A DNA stretch of 5,272 nucleotides from Cyanobacteria bacterium UBA1186 (lineage in GTDB: Bacteria; Cyanobacteriota; Vampirovibrionia; Gastranaerophilales; Gastranaerophilaceae), in assembly GCA_002309875.1 (NCBI GenBank), contig DBYM01000070.1, forward strand, positions 6,926 to 12,197. The letters are read 5' to 3'. Under the pieces are notes generated by a model that searched no databases, was not told the DNA's origin, and worked only from the letters and a program-made list of their open reading frames with translations. The position numbers and the translations under genes are program-made. This document shows, piece by piece, positions 1-5,272 of the stretch (the stretch's first letter is position 1; each line of letters begins with the position of its first letter).

Positions 1-2402
1 ATTATCAGCAAAACTATGCTCAGAATTATCAGTATAATAACGGGCAGATGAATTACAATTATGACAATACGATGATGTTTGAAAAACCTGCCGATGTATT
101 TGCAAACAATTATCAAAACCTTAGTGCAAATACAAAATTGAGTTATTTAAGCCAGATTGAACGTATGTTTAATGATGTGAATGACGAAAGTGTTGTTAAA
201 CCGTTAATGCAGGTCGGGTACGAATATTTTGTAGCACCGATAAGCAACAATACGGAACTGACCGGCAAATTCGACGACAGTTACAGATTCAGTATCGGCG
301 AAAAGATAAATGCATATCTTTACGGCGACTCAGTAGATGTAATGGCAATTTCAGGCTCAAGTTTGCTGACACCTGTTGTTCAGACAGAAGTAGATTCCAA
401 GGGAAATATCTTCATTCAGGGTATTGGCGTTGTCCCTGCAGAAGGTAAGTCTATCCAGGAAGTTGAGGAATCAATCAACAGACTGGCCGCAGGCAAATAT
501 AACAATTTGAAAGTTAAACTGAATATCGCATTCGGACAGGATTTCTCGGTATTTGTATATGGTCAGGTTAACAAGCCCGGTAAAGTTGTAGTAAACAACA
601 ACTCTTCCGTAATGGACGCTTTGAGTGCCGCAGGCGGTGTTAAAAAGACAGGTACTTTGAGAAAAATCAGTTATAAGAGCGGTAAAAAGACAAAAGAAGT
701 TGACTTATATAAAGCAATGTTTGCAGGAAATGACGATGACGTTATTTTAAGACCTAATGACAAAATTTTTGTCGGCGGGATTGGCAGTGTTGTTGCCATA
801 AAGAACGGTGTCGGAATTTCAGGTATATATGAAATTAAAGAGAATGAAACCTTAAAAGATATCGTGTCTTTTGCGGGCGGATTGCTTCCCGGAACACAAT
901 TAACTGATGTTACGATGACCGGATTGGATACGGACAATATGGAACGTACGGCAAAGAACGTAAGTTGGTCCGAAGCATCACGCACAAAACTTAAAAACGG
1001 TGATGTAATCGAATTCAGAGATATGTATAATGTTGCCGAGAACACGGTTATATTACAGGGTAATGTTAAGCACCCTGCTACATACGCATATAAACCCGGC
1101 ATGAGATTATCTGACGTGTTGAAGGGTGAGAATGAACTTCTTGAAGAAACATTCTTAACTCAGGCAGTTATAAGAAGGATTTCGGGCAAAGACAATGCCA
1201 TAACAACGATTCCGATATTCCTGAAAGAATTCTTTGCGGGAGTAAATGACCCTGTTTTACAGCCGAGAGACGTAATTAACGTATATAAAAATACCAATTC
1301 TCAGTTTGTCGATGTTTACGGTTGTATAAGTATGCCGAAACACATTACATACACAGAGGGTATGAATTTGGACGATGTTTTAACAGACGTTCAGTTTGTT
1401 GATTCCAAGATAAGCGAAGAAGATGACGAAGAAGTAAATGTTCAGAAAGTATCACTTAACAAGGATACGGAAGGTAATTCTCCGCTTGTCGGAAGTACAA
1501 ATAATGACAGCAGGGTAATATCAGCCGAGAATGTTGCCTGTGAAATAACTGCAGAAGACGGTACAACTCAGTTGTATTATCTTTACGACATAATGATTGC
1601 AACAAACAAGATTAAGGAAATAAACCTTCTGCCTAATGATAAAATCTTCTTCAGAACCTTAAGAGATAATGAATTTATCAAGAAGGTAAAAGTTTCAGGG
1701 TTTGTCAGACACCCGGGAGTATTCAAGTTTGTAGAAGGCAAATATCTTTCCGATATGATTAAGATGGCTGACGGGCTTACTGCTGATGCTGACCTGAGAG
1801 GTATTGTATATACAAGAAAACTTATCAAGGATAAACAGGTTGAATTGGCAAAGAAAAATGCCGATATGGATATCAGCCTTATTGAAGGTAAGATGGCAAC
1901 AGCGTTCAAGGCTTCAAATACAGAACTTGAGGGACGTTCTGATATGATAACTTTACTGAAGGAAGGTAAAAAAGAAATTGAAAATAAATATGAAGGTCAG
2001 ATAGCACTTAATATTAAGACACAAGATGTTGATAAGATCAGAAAACAGGATAATATTCTTGTGCAGGACGGCGACGAAATCTATATTCCCCGTATGTCAA
2101 AGCACGTAAGTGTTATTGGTGAAGTATATAACGAACAATCCTTTATGTACATGGGAAGAAGTGTCGGCAAGTACATAAGAGGTGTAGGCGGATATACTCC
2201 AAACGGGAGCAGATTGAGAAAATACAAAATAGGTGTAAACGGCAGAGCAAGAAAAATTCATCTGCTGACCAAAATTGAACCGGGAGACACTATCGTTATA
2301 CCGAGAAAGGTTGCCGGAAACGATTGGATAACACCTATTTGCAGCACGTTATCATCTATCGCTTCAATTATTTCGACGGCATTTATCGTAACGAAGATAT
2401 AG
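1..2402 (+). CDS. Polysaccharide export protein with Poly_export and multiple SLBB domains (5' end outside window)
   Basis: Likely a Wza-like translocation protein that carries capsule or exopolysaccharide through the periplasm and outer membrane. The frame is open from base 3, so the gene is partial at its 5' end; the ATG at 48 lacks a ribosome binding site and is probably internal. Numbered from that Met, the 784 residues show a Poly_export-like domain at about 79-163, then SLBB-type units near 168-245, 255-325, 333-413, 421-537, 546-680 and 686-752, each opening with a G-x-V/I...P-G-like turn (YGQVNKPG, QGNVKHP, SGFVRHPG). An acidic, low-complexity insert lies in the fourth unit (about 452-500) and a lysine/glutamate-rich, probably helical insert in the fifth (about 590-660). 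A hydrophobic segment at about 762-782 ends the protein, as a C-terminal membrane helix does in Wza-type exporters. Signal peptide or lipobox cannot be seen. The family call is firm; the exact repeat number is my reading. Confidence 0.9.
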   Translation, partial: YQQNYAQNYQYNNGQMNYNYDNTMMFEKPADVFANNYQNLSANTKLSYLSQIERMFNDVNDESVVKPLMQVGYEYFVAPISNNTELTGKFDDSYRFSIGEKINAYLYGDSVDVMAISGSSLLTPVVQTEVDSKGNIFIQGIGVVPAEGKSIQEVEESINRLAAGKYNNLKVKLNIAFGQDFSVFVYGQVNKPGKVVVNNNSSVMDALSAAGGVKKTGTLRKISYKSGKKTKEVDLYKAMFAGNDDDVILRPNDKIFVGGIGSVVAIKNGVGISGIYEIKENETLKDIVSFAGGLLPGTQLTDVTMTGLDTDNMERTAKNVSWSEASRTKLKNGDVIEFRDMYNVAENTVILQGNVKHPATYAYKPGMRLSDVLKGENELLEETFLTQAVIRRISGKDNAITTIPIFLKEFFAGVNDPVLQPRDVINVYKNTNSQFVDVYGCISMPKHITYTEGMNLDDVLTDVQFVDSKISEEDDEEVNVQKVSLNKDTEGNSPLVGSTNNDSRVISAENVACEITAEDGTTQLYYLYDIMIATNKIKEINLLPNDKIFFRTLRDNEFIKKVKVSGFVRHPGVFKFVEGKYLSDMIKMADGLTADADLRGIVYTRKLIKDKQVELAKKNADMDISLIEGKMATAFKASNTELEGRSDMITLLKEGKKEIENKYEGQIALNIKTQDVDKIRKQDNILVQDGDEIYIPRMSKHVSVIGEVYNEQSFMYMGRSVGKYIRGVGGYTPNGSRLRKYKIGVNGRARKIHLLTKIEPGDTIVIPRKVAGNDWITPICSTLSSIASIISTAFIVTKI
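3..74 (+). repeat. Gln/Asn/Tyr-rich low-complexity coding segment
   Basis: In the frame of the export protein, the first 24 codons of the window encode almost only Q, N and Y with a few A, G, M, D and T. They include repeated units such as QNY, YQ and NYN (for example YQQNYAQNYQYNNGQ). This segment precedes the first folded domain and looks like a disordered linker. It probably continues to the left of the window, so its full length is unknown. Confidence 0.7.
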
Positions 2403-2407
2403 CAGAG

Positions 2408-2413
2408 AAAGGA
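2408..2413 (+). promoter_or_regulatory. Ribosome binding site AAAGGA for the acyltransferase
   Basis: AAAGGA lies 8 bases before the TTG at 2422. This is good Shine-Dalgarno spacing and supports TTG as the start codon. The next in-frame ATG is near residue 83, after the catalytic HX4D motif, so it cannot be the start. Confidence 0.65.
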
Positions 2414-2421
2414 TAATAAAA

Positions 2422-3072
2422 TTGTTTGGAAAACCTAAACGTAATTACAACAGACGTTATCCTAAGGACTATGGCTTTATAAGAACGGTTTATATAACAT
2501 TGTTTCTGTGGTTTGTTGTGTGGCCTGCAACGTTTCTTTGGTACACTGCAAGGATTACCGGCTGGAGAGATATTGACAGAAGAAAACGTTATATTTATAC
2601 GTCAAATCATCAGTCATACATAGATGCTCCATTGCTTTCAGTTATTGCGAACAGACCGGTTGCTTATATGGCGAAGAAGGAATTATATGAACATAAAAAT
2701 CCTTTGATAAGGTTTTTGGTAATAAGTTTGGGTGCATTTTCGGTTGACAGGGATAATCCTGAAAAAGCGACTTTAAAGACCATAATTGATATTGTTAAAC
2801 ATGCAAAACTCTGGAATTTGGGTATGTTTCCTCAGGGAAGACAAATTCTTGAGGGCGAAAAATTTGACGACATAAAGCCCGGTTTTGTTTCTATTGCCAA
2901 ACTTGCGAAGATGGATATTGTTCCTGTTGCGATATGCGGTTTTACGGGATATGCTATATTGCCTTTTACAAAACATATAACTATGAAAGTCGGCAAACCT
3001 ATTTCTTATGAACTTCCCGAGGAAGAAATTGTAAAACAATGGGTTGCCTATATGAAAGAAAATGCAGATTAA
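2422..3072 (+). CDS. 1-acyl-sn-glycerol-3-phosphate acyltransferase family protein (PlsC-like)
   Basis: Probably transfers an acyl chain to lysophosphatidic acid or a related lipid acceptor at the inner membrane, giving phosphatidic acid for phospholipid synthesis. The 216 residues are a normal length for PlsC. A hydrophobic segment at about 23-42 would anchor it. The catalytic HX4D motif is present as NHQSYID (H63, D68). Block II is GAFSVDRDN (104-112, R110) and block IV is IVPVAICG (166-173). Block III reads FPQGRQ (136-141) where the family usually has FPEGTR, so the expected Glu is Gln. This may mean a different acceptor. The start is TTG, supported by AAAGGA upstream. It follows the export gene by 19 bases and precedes the LdpA-like gene by 3, so it is likely co-transcribed. 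The superfamily is secure; the substrate is not, and an acyltransferase acting on a glycolipid or envelope polymer precursor is possible. Confidence 0.88.
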   Translation: MFGKPKRNYNRRYPKDYGFIRTVYITLFLWFVVWPATFLWYTARITGWRDIDRRKRYIYTSNHQSYIDAPLLSVIANRPVAYMAKKELYEHKNPLIRFLVISLGAFSVDRDNPEKATLKTIIDIVKHAKLWNLGMFPQGRQILEGEKFDDIKPGFVSIAKLAKMDIVPVAICGFTGYAILPFTKHITMKVGKPISYELPEEEIVKQWVAYMKENAD

Positions 3073-3075
3073 CCT

Positions 3076-4029
3076 ATGAGTTTTGATGGTTTTAAGGCAT
3101 ATTTGGATAATAAAGAGTGTGTGAAAATTATCTGCGGAGCGGGTAACAGGGATTTTAGCGGTATAACAAATTTATGTGCATTATATTCTTCTGCGGGCTG
3201 TCGTTTTTTTGACGTAAATCCGTCTGTAAAAGCAATAAGGGCGGCGAAAGAAGGGATAATTTTATCGGGCAGGGGAAAAGATTGCTTTATTTGTGTTTCT
3301 TTGGGAACGAGCGACGATCCGCATTTTGTAAAATGCAGAATCGATTCTTCAAAATGTAAATCGTGCGGCAGTTGTGAAAAGGTATGCCTTCAAAACGCAA
3401 TAAAAGATGGAAATGGCTCATTTGTCGTGAATACGGATAAATGTATAGGGTGCGGAAGGTGTATTGAGGCTTGCAAGAATGATGCTGTCGAGACTTCCCC
3501 CGAGCCGATATCGATATCAGATGTTTTACCCGCTCTTATAAATGAAGGAATAGACTGCGTTGAATACCATATTATTACGGAAGATGAGAACGGTATTATG
3601 GAAGGCTGGAAAACCATAACCGACTTGTACAAAGGCCCCGTAAGCGTGTGTGTTGATCGTTCAAAGTTCGGAAATGAGCGGATACAAAAATGCTTAAAAT
3701 TAATGAAGAATTCCTGCGACAATTTGTTCATTGTTCAGGCGGACGGTGCTCCTATGTCGGGCGGAGAAGATGATTACAGAACAACTTTGCAGGCTGTTGC
3801 GATGGCGGATATTATTGATAAAACAGGGATTACTCCGTATATATTTATTTCGGGCGGGACTAATTCAAAGACGGCAGAACTTGCAAAATTATGCGGATTG
3901 GATTGTACGGGAGTTTCAATAGGTTCTTATGCAAGAAAAATCGTCAAAGAATATATTGAAACCGAAGACTTTTTGAAGAATAAGGAACTGTTCGGCAGGG
4001 CTTTAGAGAGAGCAAAGAGTATTTTATAA
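3076..4029 (+). CDS. ldpA: LdpA-like iron-sulfur protein (ferredoxin module in a TIM-barrel-like fold)
   Basis: Resembles cyanobacterial LdpA, a redox-sensing Fe-S protein that adjusts circadian period to light in Synechococcus. Two ferredoxin-type motifs CxxCxxCxxxC are intact (C94, C97, C100, C104 and C123, C126, C129, C133), enough for two [4Fe-4S] clusters; both lack the usual Pro after the last Cys. LdpA-like signatures, recalled from memory, are KIICGA near the N-terminus (17-22), DPHF (81-84), QADGAPMSG (221-229) and ISGGTN (258-263). Strand-like stretches near 16-22, 42-48, 70-77, 161-167, 187-194, 216-223, 254-261 and 277-284 suggest an eight-stranded barrel with the ferredoxin part inserted after strand 3. 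No signal peptide, so cytoplasmic. The ATG at 3076 is 3 bases after the acyltransferase stop and in the same frame, with only a weak purine-rich site upstream, so translation is probably coupled. At 317 residues it is slightly shorter than the roughly 350 I recall for cyanobacterial LdpA. A clock role is not implied here; a generic ferredoxin-domain oxidoreductase is the fallback call. Confidence 0.75.
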   Translation: MSFDGFKAYLDNKECVKIICGAGNRDFSGITNLCALYSSAGCRFFDVNPSVKAIRAAKEGIILSGRGKDCFICVSLGTSDDPHFVKCRIDSSKCKSCGSCEKVCLQNAIKDGNGSFVVNTDKCIGCGRCIEACKNDAVETSPEPISISDVLPALINEGIDCVEYHIITEDENGIMEGWKTITDLYKGPVSVCVDRSKFGNERIQKCLKLMKNSCDNLFIVQADGAPMSGGEDDYRTTLQAVAMADIIDKTGITPYIFISGGTNSKTAELAKLCGLDCTGVSIGSYARKIVKEYIETEDFLKNKELFGRALERAKSIL

Positions 4030-4036
4030 AATTTTT

Positions 4037-4045
4037 TGTTAAAAT
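4037..4045 (+). promoter_or_regulatory. Possible extended -10 promoter element upstream of the aldolase gene
   Basis: TGTTAAAAT fits an extended -10 (TGn plus TAAAAT, 5 of 6 to consensus). Transcription starting about 7 bases later would begin at or near the A of the ATG at 4052, giving a leaderless message. No -35 match is seen, and in AT-rich DNA such a match can occur by chance. No Shine-Dalgarno sequence precedes this ATG, which fits the idea. Confidence 0.3.
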
Positions 4046-4051
4046 GTATCT

Positions 4052-4774
4052 ATGGTTAAACTTTTAGACTGTACAACACGCGACGGCGGTTATAGCACAA
4101 ATTGGAACTATTCCGATAAATATATATTTGATTTGATGGAAACCCTGAATCGGGAAGGTGTCGATTTTTATGAAATCGGCTACAGAAATTATTATGACAA
4201 CAAAGATAAAGGGGCTTTTTATCATTGTGATTCGAAATTTCTGAAACGTTTTTATGAGAAAAAAGGTAACCTTAAACTTGGTATAATGGTTGATGCCAAA
4301 AGGTATGACGAATCCGATTTCAGGGTTGCCGAGATTGACTGTTTGGATTTTGTGAGGATAGCCGTCCGCCCTGACAGGATTAAAGATTCTCTTTTGATTG
4401 CAGAGAATTTATACGGCAAAAATTATAAAATAATGCTTCAGTTAATGGATATTAAAAATCTTTCTGAGGAGCAATACAATATTTTAAATGAGTGGGAGCA
4501 TAAAAACATATTGGAAACACTCTATTTGGCGGACACATACGGAGTTTTAAAACCTCAGGAATTATCCGATTATTTTAAAAGATTCAGATCGTACAATTTT
4601 GAAAATATAAGTTTTCACGCTCATAATGCTATGGGACAGGCATTGGATAATTCGCTTGAAGCAATAAAACTTGAGGCTTATTCAATAGATGTTTCACAAA
4701 CCGATGGTGGTATTAATGGCGGTAATCTGCTTTATAAAGACTTAAATGAAAAATCACCGGCATTATTGCCTTAG
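4052..4774 (+). CDS. HMG-CoA lyase-like (DRE-TIM metallolyase) aldolase, short form
   Basis: A divalent-metal TIM-barrel carbon-carbon lyase or condensing enzyme, related to HMG-CoA lyase and 4-hydroxy-2-oxovalerate aldolase. It is closest to the 'aldolase catalytic domain' proteins seen in O-antigen and capsule clusters. The strand-1 signature DCTTRDGGY (6-14) supplies the catalytic Arg10 and metal ligand Asp11. The HAHN motif (189-192) gives H189 and H191, and NGGNL (222-226) gives N225, so all expected metal ligands are present. ADTYG (160-164) is also typical. The protein stops only 15 residues after the last ligand, at 240 residues, while relatives are usually about 300 or more, so the terminal helices are missing or very short. 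The usual Gly-Arg before NGGN reads Gly-Ile. The start is ATG at 4052, with DCT at residue 6 as in the family; no ribosome binding site is seen. The 3' end overlaps rmlA. Substrate unknown; a sugar-acid or keto-acid precursor for surface polysaccharide is my inference. Confidence 0.82.
   Translation: MVKLLDCTTRDGGYSTNWNYSDKYIFDLMETLNREGVDFYEIGYRNYYDNKDKGAFYHCDSKFLKRFYEKKGNLKLGIMVDAKRYDESDFRVAEIDCLDFVRIAVRPDRIKDSLLIAENLYGKNYKIMLQLMDIKNLSEEQYNILNEWEHKNILETLYLADTYGVLKPQELSDYFKRFRSYNFENISFHAHNAMGQALDNSLEAIKLEAYSIDVSQTDGGINGGNLLYKDLNEKSPALLP
4763..4774. other. Convergent 3' overlap of the aldolase and rmlA coding regions
   Basis: The last 12 bases of the plus-strand aldolase gene are also the last 12 bases of rmlA on the minus strand, so each stop codon lies inside or at the edge of the other gene. 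There is no room for an intergenic terminator, and I see no GC-rich hairpin followed by a T-run on either side. The two transcripts therefore probably overlap at their 3' ends. Confidence 0.85.
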
Positions 4775-5272
4775 ATTTTGTACGTAAGAGAAGTATTCGT
4801 TATTTTTGTATTTTTTTGCATTTTCCTGAACTGCTTCTTTTGACAAAAATCCCATACGGTAAGCGATTTCTTCCAGGCAGGCGATTTTTATTCCCTGATT
4901 TTCTTCTATTGTTTGTACGTACTGCCCCGCTTTTAATAATGAATTGTGCGTTCCGGTATCAAGCCATGCGAAGCCTCTGCCCAACAGTTCGACGCTAAGT
5001 TTGTTTTTTTCTAAATAAACTTTATTCAAATCCGTTATTTCAAGTTCGCCTCTTGCTGACGGTTTTAATTTTTTTGCATATTCTATGACGTTGTTGTCGT
5101 AAAAATATAAACCCGTAACCGCAAAATTTGATTTTGGAACCTTTGGTTTTTCTTCAAGAGATATAACTTTTCTGTTTTCGTCAAATTCAACAACCCCAAA
5201 TCTTTCAGGGTCTTTTACATAGTAGCCGAAAATTGTTGCGATTCCTTCTTTTGCCCTTTTGGAGGCTTCCTG
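4763..5272 (-). CDS. rmlA: Glucose-1-phosphate thymidylyltransferase RmlA, C-terminal part (5' end outside window)
   Basis: RmlA joins dTTP and glucose-1-phosphate to give dTDP-glucose and pyrophosphate, the first step to dTDP-L-rhamnose for surface glycans. The minus-strand frame is open from base 5272 to the TAA at 4765-4763, giving 169 residues; about 120 N-terminal residues, with the nucleotide-binding GGxGTRL motif, lie off the right edge. Numbered from the edge, family blocks are [10 protein letters not shown] (21-30), LEEKP (39-43, sugar-binding Glu-Lys), VTGLYFYDN (52-60), [11 protein letters not shown] (73-83, D81 being the probable metal-binding Asp), [12 protein letters not shown] (98-109), IEENQGIKI (122-130) and [11 protein letters not shown] (132-142). 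The match is close along the whole length and reaches a normal C-terminus. The TTG at 5029 is internal and not the start. The gene converges on the aldolase gene, overlapping it by 12 bases, and belongs to a different transcript that probably carries further rml genes to the right. Confidence 0.95.
   Translation of the reverse strand, partial: QEASKRAKEGIATIFGYYVKDPERFGVVEFDENRKVISLEEKPKVPKSNFAVTGLYFYDNNVIEYAKKLKPSARGELEITDLNKVYLEKNKLSVELLGRGFAWLDTGTHNSLLKAGQYVQTIEENQGIKIACLEEIAYRMGFLSKEAVQENAKKYKNNEYFSYVQNLRQ

Noticed and set aside
48..50. ATG as the start of the export protein
   Set aside because: The frame is open to the left edge, there is no ribosome binding site, and the low-complexity composition continues across the ATG, so it is probably an internal Met.
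671..1102. Minus-strand open frame of 143 codons
   Set aside because: It lies wholly antisense to the well-supported SLBB exporter and shows no recognisable domain.
1583..1909. Minus-strand open frame of 108 codons
   Set aside because: It is antisense to the exporter, with a hydrophobic, Ser/Leu/Ile-rich composition expected from the reverse of its codons.
2773..3039. Minus-strand open frame of 88 codons
   Set aside because: Antisense to the acyltransferase gene, whose motifs are intact; no family resemblance.
3390..3731. Minus-strand open frame of 113 codons
   Set aside because: Antisense to the LdpA-like gene, including its second cluster motif; no support as a protein.
3731..3922. Plus-strand frame of 63 codons inside the LdpA-like gene
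   Set aside because: Out-of-frame shadow covering conserved QADGAPMSG and ISGGTN codons of the real gene.
4030..4040. T-run after the LdpA-like gene as an intrinsic terminator
   Set aside because: No GC-rich stem precedes the T-run; the flanking sequence is only an AAAATTTT-type AT palindrome.
4777..4922. Repeated TTTGTACGTA (near 4777 and 4913) as a regulatory repeat
   Set aside because: Both copies fall on YVQ codons (tac gta caa on the minus strand) inside rmlA, so they are explained by coding.
4816..4998. Plus-strand frame of 60 codons
   Set aside because: Antisense to the clear RmlA C-terminal coding region.
5027..5029. TTG as the start of a short 88-residue minus-strand gene
   Set aside because: The frame continues to the right edge with full RmlA homology ([10 protein letters not shown] crosses this point), so the TTG encodes an internal Leu.

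Overview
The window is AT-rich coding DNA with four genes on the plus strand and the 3' part of a fifth on the minus strand. It is almost fully coding, with no intergenic gap longer than about 22 bases. I see no RNA genes, mobile elements or CRISPR arrays. The gene set points to a Gram-negative-type envelope: an SLBB-repeat polysaccharide exporter and dTDP-rhamnose synthesis. The third gene resembles LdpA, an iron-sulfur protein I know from cyanobacteria. The low GC content and the lack of any photosynthesis gene here make a non-photosynthetic cyanobacterial relative (Melainabacteria/Vampirovibrionia, such as the gut Gastranaerophilales) my best guess. This is an inference from protein resemblance recalled from memory, not a database result.

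Layout, left to right. (1) Bases 1-2402 hold a long periplasmic or outer-membrane polysaccharide export protein. It has one Poly_export domain, about six SLBB-type repeats and a C-terminal hydrophobic segment. Its reading frame is open to the left edge, so the true start and any signal peptide lie outside the window. (2) Bases 2422-3072 hold a membrane-anchored PlsC-type acyltransferase with a TTG start and a clear ribosome binding site. (3) Bases 3076-4029 hold the LdpA-like protein, which appears to be a TIM-barrel-like protein with a two-cluster ferredoxin module inserted. (4) Bases 4052-4774 hold a short DRE-TIM (HMG-CoA lyase-like) aldolase of the kind found in surface-polysaccharide clusters. 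(5) Bases 4763-5272, minus strand, hold the C-terminal 169 residues of RmlA, glucose-1-phosphate thymidylyltransferase. It converges on the aldolase gene with a 12-base overlap of the 3' ends.

Genes 1-3 are spaced by 19 and 3 bases and look like one transcription unit. Gene 4 follows after 22 bases but has no ribosome binding site. It is preceded by an extended -10-like sequence, so it may also have its own, possibly leaderless, transcript. The common theme is envelope building: polysaccharide export, phospholipid acylation, a sugar- or acid-modifying aldolase and activated rhamnose. The LdpA-like redox protein is the unexpected member and the most interesting part of the window.
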